Assembly: GCA_949152475.1 (NCBI GenBank)
Contig: OX424566.1
Coordinates: 10,811,177-10,875,176, forward strand
Length of the DNA: 64,000 nucleotides
Direction of reading: 5' to 3'
Source of the DNA: Terebella lapidaria
Taxonomy: Eukaryota > Annelida > Polychaeta > Terebellida > Terebellidae
Shown: piece after piece, positions 48,063-61,080 of the stretch
Layout: each line of letters opens with the position of its first letter
Position numbering within the stretch: position 1 is the first letter of the stretch
The notes under the pieces: generated by a model
What the model was told of the DNA's origin: nothing
What the model saw: only the letters and a program-made list of their open reading frames with translations
Database searches by the model: none
Made by a program: the position numbers and the translations under genes

Positions 48063-48367
48063 ATAAGGATCGTACCCATAAAAGGCGACCTCTCCTAAAA
48101 ATTGTTATAACTCCCTCAGATTGTAAAATTTGTCAACAAATATGACATATATTATTGTTCTTGCATAGTTTTAGATGGCTACTGGTTCAAACTTGTTTTC
48201 ATTTTTGGAGTTTCTGAGATAACTCTCAAAAAGTCTTACGAAACGGGGCATGTCATGCATTGTGATGAAATACCTTTGTGCTGTGCGGGTTTCAAATATA
48301 TTTCAGCATAGAAGCATTACTTGGGTGTCAATAATTTTCATTAACAGCATTTCTCATTATTCAGTTC
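47531..48367. other. Non-coding stretch with ATT microsatellite
   Basis: An ATT run with few interruptions occupies 47,976-48,064. The rest is A+T-rich with no recognised gene. Confidence 0.6.
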
Positions 48368-49249
48368 ATGGTTCCTCGTTCTTGTATGGAAACTTTATAC
48401 AAATCTTTCATTCGCCCCATTTTGGAATATGGTGATATCTTGTTTGACTCATCTCCACAAATATATTTAATGGAACTAGATAAAATTCAAAGAGAATGTG
48501 CACTGATATGTACTGGAGCATATAAACATACACCCACAGATAGATTATTAAACGAATTGGGCTGGGAACCGCTATCATTACGTCGCCGTAATCACAGACT
48601 TGTCATGATGTTCAAAATTCAGAATAGGCTGGCCCCGAATTACTTGACGGATTTATGTCCACTGACTACGCAGGAATTAGTTCCTTATAATTTAAGAAAT
48701 AGATGCAATTTAAGGGGATTCACTGGCAGAACCACATCGTTCATGAATTCATTTTTCCCTAAGACAGTTTCTGAGTGGAATAATTTAAGTAATAATTTAA
48801 AGAGTATTGAGTGTCTAGCTACATTCAAGTTGAAATTAAAAAGTCAGTCTGGTTATAAGGTAAATAAGTTATATTCACATGGAAGGGGTAAAGGGAAAAT
48901 TAATCAAACACGTCTCAGGTTGGGTCTAAGTGCATTAAATCACCATCGTTTTCTGTTCAATTTCATAGAAGAATCAAATTGTTTGAATTGTACGTCACTT
49001 TGTGAGGATATATTACATTATTTTTTTGATTGCCCGAAATACGCAACAGAACGATCAAAAATGTTCATAAAAATAAGCAATTTGTTGGCCCCTAATGTTC
49101 ATCATAGCCTTGTCATTCCCTCGTCTCTAATTGAAAAAACAGAATTGTGCAGTATATTATTACATGGTAGTCCTGATTTAACATTTGCTCAAAATATAAC
49201 TCTGTTTGGATATGTTCAGGAGTATATATGTTTTACATGTCGCTTTTGA
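48368..49249 (+). pseudogene. C-terminal domain of non-LTR ORF2
   Basis: An open frame of 293 codons. Residues 10-100 match the region after the RT palm (SFIRPILEYGDILFDSS, ELDKIQRECA, LLNELGWEPLSLRRR, KIQNRLAPNYL). Near the C-terminus CLNCTSLCEDILHYFFDC is a Cys/His cluster typical of these ORF2 tails (CxxC...EDxxHxxxxC). The frame is intact but the catalytic part is gone, so the fragment has no RT activity. Confidence 0.78.
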
Positions 49250-49507
49250 ATTACATTGAGTTCATTATATTATTACCTAAAACATGTTTTGTATCATGTC
49301 TGAAATGCATTTTGTTCTTAATTTTGTACAGTCTATTTGATTGAAACTATATGAAAGAATAATACCCACATGTGTTGTAATATATTGTAAATAACTGTAA
49401 AATATGTTTCTGCACTCGTTCATGTATTGCACAGAGGAGACCCCCTCGTGGCTTCGGCTGTGGGGAATCCTCTTTAAATAAATAAAGTTTACATTTACAT
49501 TTACATT
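48368..49507 (+). mobile_element. Non-LTR retrotransposon 3' fragment
   Basis: It contains the C-terminal part of an ORF2 (to 49,249), a 3' UTR of about 250 bp and AATAAATAAAG followed by a TTACAT-type short tail (49,478-49,507). The RT palm is missing, so it is strongly 5'-truncated. Its tail and protein differ from those of the element at 37.2-39.7 kb, so this is a second family. Confidence 0.8.
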
Positions 49508-49812
49508 TCTCATTATCTACATCAAGAAAAAAGTTGAAATTTCCGAATTTGAGAACATGCGGTTCCGGGGTAGTATTTGAATCACACTCGAAAGCTTCCG
49601 TTGACACGCAAATGTTGTTTAGAACAAAGACATCTATTTACCCTTGACCGATTCACTTTTCATGCACATGAGTGAGTATATACATATGTTCCATACCTAG
49701 AGAAGCGGTAATGATGATCATAGGCACTTGGGTGCATTAAGATCATTAAAGTTTGGAAAATGGGTACAGGATTCCAGCCGTAGGCGGGGTATGTAAACCA
49801 GCCTCGGAAGGG
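49508..49812. other. Spacer before the 34-bp satellite
   Basis: No gene. The part from about 49,656 to 49,745 (CATACCTAGAGAAG, GCACTTGGGTGCATTAAG) is a diverged partial copy of the ~158-bp sequence that flanks the array. Confidence 0.45.
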
Positions 49813-49970
49813 GTATGTAAGCCCGCCTGAGGAGGGATATTGGCATGTATGACATGGAACAAGGTGGGAAGATCGACATTTCGTGCACGTAAATTAATAT
49901 ATACATACAACACATGCCAAGACAAGCAGATTTAATGACCCTAGACCCTTGCATTTAATATCATGCCCCT
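49813..49970. repeat. Left flanking copy of a ~158-bp sequence
   Basis: It shares with 59,517-59,675 the words TATGTAAGCC, AAGGTGGGAAGATCG, GCACGTAAAT, CAAGCAGATTTAATGA and CTAGAC in the same order and direction. The two copies bracket the 34-bp array. Confidence 0.75.
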
Positions 49971-50020
49971 TCGGCAGGGGTATGTAAGCCAGCCCAAGGA
50001 AGTGTATAGCTGCTAAGGAG

Positions 50021-53000
50021 GGTAGTTGACCCATGCCAGGAGGCCTAAATATTGGAGTTGACCCATGCCTAAGGAGGCCTAAGGTGGGGAGGTGACCCAT
50101 GCCTAAGGAGGCCTAAGGCGTGGAGGTGACCCATGCCTAAGGAGGCCTAAGGTGGGGAGTTGACCCATGCCTAAGGACGCATAAGGAGGGGAGGTGACAC
50201 ATGCCTAACTAGGCCTAAGGAGGGGAGGTGACACATGCTTAAGCAGGCTTAAGGTGGGGGTGACCAATGCTTAAGGAGGCCTAAGGTGGGGAGGTGATCC
50301 ATGCCTAAGGAGGCCTAAGGAGGGGAGGTGACACATGCCTAAGGAGGCCTAAAGCGTGGAGGTGACCCATGCCTAAGGGGGCCTAAGGAGGGGAGGTGAC
50401 ACATGCCTAAGCAGGCCTAAGGTGGGGGTGACCAATGCTCAAGCAGGCCTAAGGTGGGGAGGTGACCCATGCCTAAGGAGGCCTAAGGTGGGGAGGTGAC
50501 CCATGCCTAAGGGGGCCTAAAGCGTGGAGGTGACCCATGCCTAAGGAGGCCTAAGGTGGGGAGGTGACCCATGCCTAAGGAGGCCTAAGGAGGGGAGGTG
50601 ACACATGCCTAAGGAGGCCTAAGGTGGGGAGGTGACCCATGCCTAAGGAGGCCTAAGGAGGGGAGGTGACACATGCCTAAGGAGGCCTAAGGTGGGGGTG
50701 ACCAATGCTTAAGGAGGCCTAAGGTGGGGAGGTGACCCATGCCTAAGGAGGCCTAAGGTGGGGGTGACCAATGCTTAAGGAGGCCTAAGGAGGGGAGGTG
50801 ACACATGCCTAAGCAGGACTAAGGTGGGGGTGACCAATGATTAAGGAGGCCTAAGGTGGGGAGGTGACCCATGCCTAAGGAGGCCTAAGGTGGAGAGGTG
50901 ACCCATGCCTAAGGAGGCCTAAGGAGGGGAGGTGACACATGCCTAAGGAGGTCTAAGGTGGGGAGGTGACCCATGCCTAAGGAGGCCTAAGGAGGGGAGG
51001 TGACACATGCCTAAGCAGGCCTAAAGTGGGGGTGACCAATGCCTAAGGAGGCCTAAGGCGTGGAGGTGACCCATGCCTAAAGAGGCTCAAGGTGGGGAGG
51101 TGACCCATGCCTAAGGAGGCCTAAGGAGGGGAGGTGACACATGCCTAAGGAGGCCTAAGGTGGGGAGGTGACCCATGCTTAAGGAGGCCTAAAGCGTGGA
51201 GGTGACCCATGCCTAAGGAGGACTAAAGCGTGGAGGTGACCCATGCCTAAGGAGGCCTAAGGTGGGGAGGTGAACCATGCCTAAGGAGGCCTAAGGAGGG
51301 GAGGTGACACATGCCTAAGGAGGCCTAAGGTGGGGAGGTGACCAATGCCTAAGGAGGCCTAAGGAGGGGAGGTGACACATGCCTAAGGAGGCCTAAAGTG
51401 GGGGTGACCAATGCTTAAGGAGGCCTAAGGTGGGGAGGTGACCCATGCCTAAGGAGGCCTAAGGAGGTGATGTGACCCATGCCTAAGGAGGCCTAAGGAG
51501 GGGAGGTGACACATGCCTAAGGAGGCCTAAGGTGGGGAGGTGACCCATGCCTAAGGAGGCCTAAGGTGGGGAGGTGACCCATGCTTAAGGAGGCCTAAAG
51601 CGTGGAGATGACCCATGCCTAAGCAGGCCTAAGGTGGGGCTGACCAATGCTTAAGGAGGCCTAAGGTGGGGAGGTGACCCATGCCTAAGGAGGCCTAAGG
51701 TGGGGGTGACCAATGCTTAAGGAGGCCTAAAGTGGGGAGGTGACCCATGCCTAAGGAGGCCTAAGGTGGGGAGGTGATCCATGCCTAAGGAGGCCTAAGG
51801 AGGGGAGGTGACACATGCCTAAGGAGGCCTAAGGTGGGGAGGTGACCCATGCCTAAGGAGGCCTAAGGAGGGGAGGTGACACATGCCTAAGCAGGCCTAA
51901 GGTGGGGGTGACCAATGCCTAAGGAGGCCTAAGGCGTGAAGGTGACCCATGCCTAAGGAGGCCTAAAGTGGTGAGGTGACCCATGCCTAAATAGGCCTAA
52001 GGAGGGGAGGTGACACATGCCTAAGGAGGCCTAAGGTAGGGAGTTGACTCATGCCTAAGGAGGCCTAAGGAGGGGAGGTGACCCATGCCTGAGGGGGCCT
52101 AAGGTGGGGAGGTGACCCATGCCTAAGAAGGCCTAAGGAGGGGAGGTGACACATGCCCAAAGAGGCCTAAATCGTGGATGTGACCCATGCCTAAGGAGGC
52201 CTAAGGATGGGAGGTGACACATGCTTAAGCAGGCCTAAGGTGGGGTTGACCAATGCTTAAGCAGGCCTAAGGTGGGGAGGTAACCCATGATTAAGGAGGC
52301 CTAAGGTGGGGAGGTAACCCATGCCTAAGGAGGCCTAAGGAGGGGAGGTGACACATGCCTAAGGACGCCTAAGGTGAGGAGGTGACCCATGCCTAAGGAG
52401 GCCTAAGGAGGGGATGTGACACATGCCTAAGCAGGCCTAAGGTGGGTGTGAACAATGCTTAAGGAGGACTGAGGTGGGGGAGGTGATCCATGCCTAAGGA
52501 GGCCTAAGGTGGGGAGGTGACCCATGTCTAAGGAGGCCTAAAGCGTGGAGGTGACCCATGCCTAAGCAGGCCTAAGGTGGGGCCGACCAATGCTTAAGAA
52601 GGCCTAAGGTGGGGAGGTGACCCATGCCTAAGGAGGCCTAAGGTGGGGGTGACCAATGCTTAAGGAGGCCTAAGGTGGGGAGGTGACCCATGCCTAAGGA
52701 GGCCTAAGGTGGGGGTGACCAATGCTTAAGGAGGCCTAAGGAGGGGAGGTGACACATGCCTAAGCAGGACTAAGGTGGGGGTGACCAATGCTTAAGGAGG
52801 CCTAAGGTGGGGAGGTGACCCATGCCTAAGGAGGCCTAAGGTGGGGAGGTGACCCATGCCTAAGGAGGCCTAAGGAGGGGAGGTGACACATGCCTAAGGA
52901 GGCCTAAGGTGGGGAGGTGACCCATGCCTAAGGAGGCCTAAGGAGGGGAGGTGACACATGCCTAAGCAGGCCTAAAGTGGGGGTGACCAATGCCTAAGGA

Positions 53001-56000
53001 GGCCTAAGGCGTGGAGGTGACCCATGCCTAAAGAGGCTCAAGGTGGGGAGGTGACCTATGCCTAAGGAGGCCTAAGCAGGGGAGGTGACACATGCCTAAG
53101 GAGGCCTAAGGTGGGGAGGTGACCCATGCTTAAGGAGGCCTAAAGCGTGGAGGTGACCCATGCCTAAATAGGCCTAAGGTGGGGAGGTGACCCATGCCTA
53201 AGGAGGACTAAAGCGTGGAGGTGACCCATGCCTAAGGAGGCCTAAGGTGGGGAGGTGACCCATGCCTAAGGAGGCCTAATGAGGGGAGGTGACACATGCC
53301 TAAGGAGGCCTAAGGTGGGGAGGTGACCCATGCCTAAGGAGGCCTAAGGAGGGGAGGTGACACATGCCTAAGCAGGCCTAAAGTGGGGGTGACCAATGCT
53401 TAAGGAGGCCTAAGGTGGGGAGGTGACCCATGCCTAAGGAGGCCTAAGGAGGTGATGTGACCCATGCCTAAGGAGGCCTAAGGAGGGGAGGTGACACATG
53501 CCTAAGGAGGCCTAAGGTGGGGAGGTGACCCATGCCTAAGGAGGCCTAAAGCGTGGAGATGACCCATGCCTAAGCAGGCCTAAGGTGGGGCTGACCAATG
53601 CTTAAGGAGGCCTAAGGTGGGGAGTTGACCCATGCCTAAGGAGGCCTAAGGTGGGGGTGACCAATGCTTAAGGAGGCCTAAATTGGGGAGGTGACCCATG
53701 CCTAAGGAGGCCTAAGGTGGGGAGGTGATCCATGCCTAAGGAGGCCTAAGGAGGGGAGGTGACACATGCCTAAGGAGGCCTAAGGTGGGGAGGTGACCCA
53801 TGCCTAAGGAGGCCTAAGGAGGGGAGGTGACACATGCCTAAGCAGGCCTAAGGTGGGGGTGACCAATGCCTAAGGAGGCCTAAGGCGTGAAGGTGACATA
53901 TGCCTAAGGAGGCCTAAAGTGGGGAGGTGACCCATGCCTAAAGAGGCCTAAGGAGGGGAGGTGACACATGCCTAAGGTAGGGAGTTGACTCATGCCTAAG
54001 GAGGCCTAAGGAGGGGAGGTGACCCATGCCTGAGGGGGCCTAAGGTGGGGAGGTGACCCATGCCTAAGAAGGCCTAAGGAGGGGAGGTGACACATGCCCA
54101 AAGAGGCCTAAATCGTGGATGTGACCCATGCCAAAGGCGGCCTAAGGATGGGAGGTGACACATGCTTAAGCAGGCCTAAGGTGGGGTTGACCAATGCTTA
54201 AGCAGGCCTAAGGTGGGGAGGTAACCCATGATTAAGGAGGCCTAAGGTGGGGAGGTAACCCATGCCTAAGGAGGCCTAAGGAGGGGAGGTGACACATGCC
54301 TAAGGACGCCTAAGGTGAGGAGGTGACCCATGCCTAAGGAGGCCTAAGGAGGGGAGGTGACACATGCCTAAGCAGGCCTAAGGTGGGGGTGAACAATGCT
54401 TAAGGAGGCCTGAGGTGGGGGAGGGTGATCCATGCCTAAGGAGGCCTAAGGTGGGGAGGTGACCCATGTCTAAGGAGGCCTAAAGCGTGGAGGTGACCCA
54501 TGCCTAAGCAGGCCTAAGGTGGGGCCGACCAATGCTTAAGAAGGCCTAAGGTGGGGAGGTGACCCATACCTAAGGAGGCCTAAGGTGGGGGTGACCAATG
54601 CTTAAGGAGGCCTAAGGTGGGGAGGTGACCCATGCCTAAGGAGGCCTAAGGTGGGGGTGACCAATGCTTAAGGAGGCCTAAGGAGGGGAGGTGACACATG
54701 CCTAAGCAGGACTAAGGTGGGGGTGACCAATGCTTAAAGAGGCCTAAGGTGGGGAGGTGACCCATGCCTAAGGAGGCCTAAGGTGGGGAGGTGACCCATG
54801 CCTAAGGGGGCCTAAGGAGGGGAGGTGACACATGCCTAAGGAGGCCTAAAGCGTGGAGGTGACCCATGCCTAAGGAGGCCTAAGGTGGGGAGGTGACCCA
54901 TGCCTAAGGAGGCCTAAGGAGGGGAGGTGACACATGCCTAAGCAGGCCTAAGGTGGGGGTGACCAATGCCTAAGGAGGCCTAAGGCGTGAAGGTGACCCA
55001 TGCCTAAGGAGGCCTAAAGTGGTGAGGTGACCCATGCCTAAAGAGGCCTAAGGAGGAGAGGTGACACATGCCTAAGGAGGCCTAAGGTAGGGAGTTGACT
55101 CATGCCTAAGGAGGCCTAAGGAGGGGAGGTGACCCATGCCTGAGGGGGCCTAAGGTGGGGAGGTGACCCATGCCTAAGAAGGCCTAAGGAGGGGAGGTGA
55201 CACATGCCCAAAGAGGCCTAAATCGTGGATGTGACCCATGCCTAAGGAGGCCTAAGGATGGGAGGTGACACATGCTTAAGCAGGCCTAAGGTGGGGTTGA
55301 CCAATGCTTAAGCAGGCCTAAGGTGGGGAGGTAACCCATGATTAAGGAGGCCTAAGGTGGGGAGGTAACCCATGCCTAAGGAGGCCTAAGGAGGGGAGGT
55401 GACACATGCCTAAGGACGCCTAAGGTGAGGAGGTGACCCATGCCTAAGGAGGCCTAAGGTGGGGAGGTGACCCATGCCTAAGGAGGCCTAAAGCGTGGAG
55501 ATGACCCATGCCTAAGCAGGCCTAAGGTGGGGCTGACCAATGCTTAAGGAGGCCTAAGGTGGGGAGTTGACCCATGCCTAAGGAGGCCTAAGGTGGGGGT
55601 GACCAATGCTTAAGGAGGCCTAAAGTGGGGAGGTGACCCATGCCTAAGGAGGCCTAAGGTCTAAGGAGGGGATGTGACACATGCCTAAGCAGGCCTAAGG
55701 TGGGGGTGAACAAAGCTTAAGGAGGCCTGAGGTGGGGGAGGTGATCCATGCCTAAGGAGGCCTAAGGTGGGGAGGTGACCCATGTCTAAGGAGGCCTAAA
55801 GCGTGGAGGTGACCCATGCCTAAGCAGGCCTAAGGTGGGGCCGACCAATGCTTAAGAAGGCCTAAGGTGGGGAGGTGACCCATGCCTAAGGAGGCCTAAG
55901 GTGGGGGTGACCAATGCTTAAGGAGGCCTAAGGTGGGGAGGTGACCCATGCCTAAGGAGGCCTAAGGTGGGGGTGACCAATGCTTAAGGAGGCCTAAGGA

Positions 56001-59000
56001 GGGGAGGTGACACATGCCTAAGCAGGACTAAGGTGGGGGTGACCAATGCTTAAGGAGGCCTAAGGTGGGGAGGTGACCCATGCCTAAGGAGGCCTAAGGT
56101 GGGGAGGTGACCCATGCCTAAGGAGGCCTAAGGAGGGGAAGTGACACATGCCTAAGGAGGCCTAAGGTGGGGAGGTGACCCATGCCTAAGGAGGCCTAAG
56201 GAGGGGAGGTGACACATGCCTAAGGAGGCCTAAAGTGGGGGTGACCAATGCCTAAGGAGGCCTAAGGCGTGGAGATGACCCATGCCTAAAGAGGCTCAAG
56301 GTGGGGAGGTGACCCATGCCTAAGGAGGCCTAAGGAGGGGAGGTGACACATGCCTAAGGAGGCCTAAGGTGGGGAGGTGACCCATCCTTAAGGAGGCCTA
56401 AAGCGTGGAGGTGACCCATGCCTAAGGAGGCCTAAGGTGGGGAGGTGACCCATGCCTAAGGAGGACTAAAGCGTGGAGGTGACCCATGCCTAAGGAGGCC
56501 TAAGGTGGGGAGGTGACCCATGCCTAAGGAGGCCTAAGGAGGGGAGGTGACACATGCCTAAGGAGGCCTAAGGTGGTGAGGTGACCCATGCCTAAGGAGG
56601 CCTAAGGAGGAGAGGTGACACATGCCTAAGCAGGCCTAAAGTGGGGGTGACCAATGCTTAAGTAGGCCTAAGGTGGGGAGGTGACCCATGCCTAAGGAGG
56701 CCTAAGGAGGTGATGTGACCCATGCCTAAGGAGGCCTAAGGAGGGGAGGTGACACATGTCTAAGGAGGCCTAAGGTGGGGAGGTGACCCATGCCTAAGGA
56801 GGCCTAAAGCGTGGAGATGACCCATGCCTAAGCAGGCCTAAGGTGGGGCTGACCAATGCTTAAGGAGGCCTAAGGTGGGGAGTTGACCCATGCCTAAGGA
56901 GGCCTAAGGTGGGGGTGACCAATGCTTAAGGAGGCCTAAAGTGGGGAGGTGACCCATGCCTAAGGAGGCCTAAGGTGGGGAGGTGATCCATGCCTAAGGA
57001 GGCCTAAGGAGGGGAGGTGACACATGCCTAAGGAGGCCTAAGGTGGGGAGGTGACCCATGCCTAAGGAGGCCTAAGGAGGGGAGGTGACACATGCCTAAG
57101 CAGGCCTAAGGTGGGGGTGACCAATGCCTAAGGAGGCCTAAGGCGTGAAGGTGACCCATGCCTAAGGAGGCCTAAAGTGGGGAGGTGACCCATGCCTAAA
57201 GAGGCCTAAGGAGGGGAGGTGACACATGCCTAAGGAGGCCTAAGGTAGGGAGTTGACTCATGCCTAAGGAGGCCTAAGGAGGGGAGGTGACCCATGCCTG
57301 AGGGGGCCTAAGGTGGGGAGGTGACCCATGCCTAAGAAGGCCTAAGGAGGGGAGGTGACACATGCCCAAAGAGGCCTAAATCGTGGATGTGACCCATGCC
57401 TAAGGAGGCCTAAGGATGGGAGGTGACACATGCTTAAGCAGGCCTAAGGTGGGGTTGACCAATGCTTAAGCAGGCCTAAGGTGGGGAGGTAACCCATGAT
57501 TAAGGAGGCCTAAGGTGGGGAGGTAACCCATGCCTAAGGAGGCCTAAGGAGGGGAGGTGACACATGCCTAAGGACGCCTAAGGTGAGGAGGTGACCCATG
57601 CCTAAGGAGGCCTAAGGAGGGGAGGTGACACATGCCTAAGCAGGCCTAAGGTGGGGGTGAACAATGCTTAAGGAGGCTTAAGGTGGGGAGGTGACCCATA
57701 CCTAAGGAGGCCTAAGGTGGGGGTGACCAATGCTTAAGGAGGCCTAAGGAGGGGAGGTGACACATGCCTAAGCAGGACTAAGGTGGGGGTGACCAATGCT
57801 TAAGGAGGCCTAAGGTGGGGAGGTGACCCATGCCTAAGGAGGCCTAAGGTGGGGAGGTGACCCATGCCTAAAGGGGCCTAAGGAGGGGAGGTGACACATG
57901 CCTAAGGAGGCCTAAAGCGTGGAGGTGACCCATGCCTAAGGAGGCCTAAGGAGGGGAGGTGACACATGCCTATGCAGGCCTAAGGTGGGGGTGACCAATG
58001 CTCAAGCAGGCCTAAGGTGGGGAGGTGACCCATGCCTAAGGAGGCCTAAGTTGGGGAGGTGACACATACCTAAGGAGGCCTAAGGCGTGGAGGTGATCCA
58101 TGCCTAAGGAGGCCTAAGGTGGGGAGGTGACCTATGCCTAAGGAGGCCTAAGAAGGTGGGGCCGACCAATGCTTAAGGAGGCCTAAGGTGGGGAGGTGAC
58201 CCATGCCTAAGGAGGCCTAAGGTGGGGGTGACCAATGCTTAAGGAGGCCTAAGGTGGGGAGGTGACCCATGCCTAAGTAGGCCTAAGGTGGGGGTGACCA
58301 ATGCTTAAGGAGGCCTAAGGAGGGGAGGTGACCCATGCTTAAGGAGGCCTAAGGTGGGGGTGACCAATGCTTAAGGAGGCCTAAGGTGGGGAGGTGACCC
58401 ATGCCTAAGGAGGCCTAAGGTGGGGAGGTGACCCATGCCTAAGGAGGCCTAAGGAGGGGAGGTGACACATGCCTAAAGAGGCCTAAAGCGTGGAGGTGAC
58501 CCATGCCTAAGGAGGCCTAAGGAGGGGAGGTGACACATGCCTAAGCAGGCCTAAGGTGGGGGTGACCAATGCTCAAGCAGGCCTAAGGTGGGGAGGTGAC
58601 CCATGCCTAAGGAGGCCTAAGGTGGGGAGGTGACACATGCCTAAGGAGGCCTAAGGCGTGGAGGTGATCCATGCCTAAGGAGGCCTAAGGTGGGGAGGTG
58701 ACCCATGCCTAAGGAGGCCTAAGGCGTGGAGGTGATCCATGCCTAAGGAGTCCTAAGGTGGGGAGGTGACCCATGCCTAAGGAGGCCTAAGAAGGGGAGG
58801 TGACCCATGCCTAAGGAGGCCTAAAGTGGGGATGTGACACATGCCTAAGGAGGCCTAAGGTGGGGAGTTGACCCATGCCTAAGGAGGCCTAAGGTAGGGA
58901 GGTGACACATGCCTAAGGAGGCCTAAGGTGGGGAGGTGACCCATGCCTAAGGAGGCCTTAGGTGGTGAGGTGACCCATGCCTAAGGAGGCCTAAGAAGGG

Positions 59001-59516
59001 GAGGTGACACATGCCTTAGGAGGCCTAAGGTGGGGAGGTGACCCATGCCTAAGGAGGCCTAAGGTGGGGAGGTGACACATGCCTAAGGAGGCCTAAGGTG
59101 GGGAGGTGACACATGCCTAAGGAGGCCTAAGGTGGGGAGGTGACACATGCCTAAGGAGGCCTAAGGTGGGGAGGTGACACATGCCTAAGGAGGCCTTAGG
59201 TGGTGAGGTGACCCATGCCTAAGGAGGCCTAAGGTGGGGAGGTGACACATGCCTAATGAGGCTAAGGTGGGGAGGTGACACATGCCTAAGGAGGCCTAAG
59301 GTGGGGAGGTGACACATGCCTAAGGAGGCCTAAAGCGTGGAGGTGACCCATGCCTAAGGAGGCCTAAGTTGGAGAGGTGACACATGCCTAAAGAGGCCTA
59401 AGGCGTGGAGGTGACCCATGCCTAAGGAGGCCTAAGGAGGGGAGGTGACCCATGCCTAAGGTGGCCTAAGGTGGGGAGGTGACCCATGCGTATAAGGATG
59501 CGTAAGGAGGTGACCA
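50021..59516. repeat. 34-bp satellite array (about 280 units)
   Basis: A head-to-tail array. The main unit reads GCCTAAGGTGGGGAGGTGAC followed by CCATGCCTAAGGAG (34 bp). A common 32-bp variant has GGTGGGGGTGACCAATGCTT. Other variants carry AAAGCGTGGAGG or AGGAGGGGAGGTGACAC. Longer blocks recur: the marker GCCTGAGGGGG lies at 52,087, 54,028, 55,138 and 57,296, each within the same sequence of neighbouring variants. The right end from about 58,600 is more uniform. No long open frames occur because the period is not a multiple of three and stops are frequent. Confidence 0.97.
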
Positions 59517-59675
59517 ATATGTAAGCCGGCATAAGGATTGGCATTGGTATGTATGACCTAAAAGGTGGGAAGATCGGCACTTCAAGCACGTAAATGGATA
59601 TAGACATACGTTAATACATGCCTAGACAAGCAGATTTAATGATTCTAGACTCTTGGGTGCATCTGATATTATGAA
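59517..59675. repeat. Right flanking copy of the ~158-bp sequence
   Basis: A direct repeat of 49,813-49,970, about 9.7 kb away, with scattered substitutions. Both copies adjoin GGGGTATGT-type short repeats, so the flanks share wider context. Confidence 0.75.
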
Positions 59676-59707
59676 AAATAGTGGACTAGTAGGCCTAAGT
59701 TGGGATG

Positions 59708-59995
59708 ACGGGGGTATCTAAGCCCTTTTGATGGGTAAGTAGTACCCTCAGTAGGGGTATGTAGCACCCTCCGATGGGTATGTCATTCTTTCAAAGGGGG
59801 TATGTATCTCCTTGTATGGGGTATCTCTAACTTTCGAAGGGGTATGTCGGGCCCTGAAATGGGCATGTCATGCCTTCAATGGGGGTATGTCTGTCTTGAG
59901 AAGGGTATGTCTGACCCTCCGATGGGGTATATATGACTTTCGTGTGGGGCATGCCCGACCTTCATGTACCCTCATGGGTGGGGTATGTGCGGCCC
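59708..59995. repeat. Degenerate ~22-bp tandem repeat (GGGGTATGT core)
   Basis: GGGTATGT-like words recur about every 20-24 bp, separated by pyrimidine-rich spacers such as CTGACCCTCCGAT. A few related units, GGGGTATGTAAGCC, lie left of the 34-bp array (49,788-49,830 and 49,978-50,000). Confidence 0.7.
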
Positions 59996-60047
59996 TTACT
60001 TGGAGACCATGGGGTAGTTCAAGATAATCTGTCGTACATACCCCCAC

Positions 60048-60052
60048 AATTA

Positions 60053-60087
<35 letters not shown>

Positions 60088-60088
60088 T
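60048..60088. repeat. ATT microsatellite
   Basis: A run of ATT with one interruption. Confidence 0.85.
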
Positions 60089-60099
60089 TTGATATTAGC

Positions 60100-60830
60100 C
60101 CTTTTGTCCAGTGACCGTTAAATTTGTCACTGGTCAAATTCACAGTCACAGTGATATCCAGCAAACATCATTTCCTGCATGCCCACAATTGATTCTCAAG
60201 TTGTGAAGTCGATATTAAGCGAGATATTAGCAATTTTTTGCTCTGACCTTGGAATACAAGGTCAAAGGTCAAGTTCAACTTCATGAGAATATTCAGCATA
60301 TATCATTTAGTATGTGTGCACAATTGACTTCTATGCTGCCAGTTCAATATTAAGCGAGATATCAGCCATTTTGTCTTGTGATCTTGAAAATTAGTTCAAA
60401 GGTCAAATACAAGGTGACGAGAATATTCAGCATATATCATTCCCTATATGTCCACAATTGATTTCTAATCTTCAATCTCAATACCAAGTGAGATACTAGG
60501 AAAAATCTGTCCGATTATCAATCAACAGAGAATTTACCATATGAAAGTCCCATTTGGGAGCCGTCAAAAAATCAAAATGGCTGCTCACAGAGGTATATGA
60601 AGGGAATCTTTTGAAACATAAATGTCAAATCTGATCAGATAGTTTTTGAGAAAATGACCACCAAAGTCCAAAATTGGACAATTTTCGACAAAAATGGCCA
60701 CTATTCTGGAAAAATTGCAAAAACCAAGAAAAAACCATTAAAAAATACCTCCCTCTTGAAATTTTTTTTGTGAAATTTGCCAAAAAATGCCATGTTAGTT
60801 TCTCTACAGTCGTCATATATTTCCCACATC
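60100..60830. repeat. Dispersed repeat related to 21.1-22.0 kb
   Basis: It contains AAGGTCAAAGGTCAAGTTCA, three spaced CATATATCATT/CAATTGA blocks, GGGAATCTTTTGAAACA, GATCAGATAGTTTTTGAG and ACCAAAGTCCAAAATTGG. These last three match the repeat at 21,620-21,700 in the same order. There is an internal ~120-bp repetition (ATTCAGCATATATCATT at about 60,289 and 60,426). No coding content. Confidence 0.6.
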
Positions 60831-61080
60831 ACAAACTAAGTTTACATGTGAAGTATTCATAGTGAACAATCAGCCATCAAATCTTATATATTTGTCTGCA
60901 TGATTTGATGGACTGTCACATACCCCGTTATTGGTATGTTGGACAATGCGAATTGAGAATCATCTAGGAATGATTCTGATAGATTATTGATGATGAATAC
61001 ATAACGTTGTACATTTTGTGTATATGATAGGCAGTTGGATGTGTACTTCTTGATAGTTGTAAATGATATCACTCTTGCAG

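Noticed and set aside
50021..59516. Telomeric repeat
   Set aside because: The 34-bp unit has no TTAGGG-type hexamer and the array is internal, with sequence on both sides.
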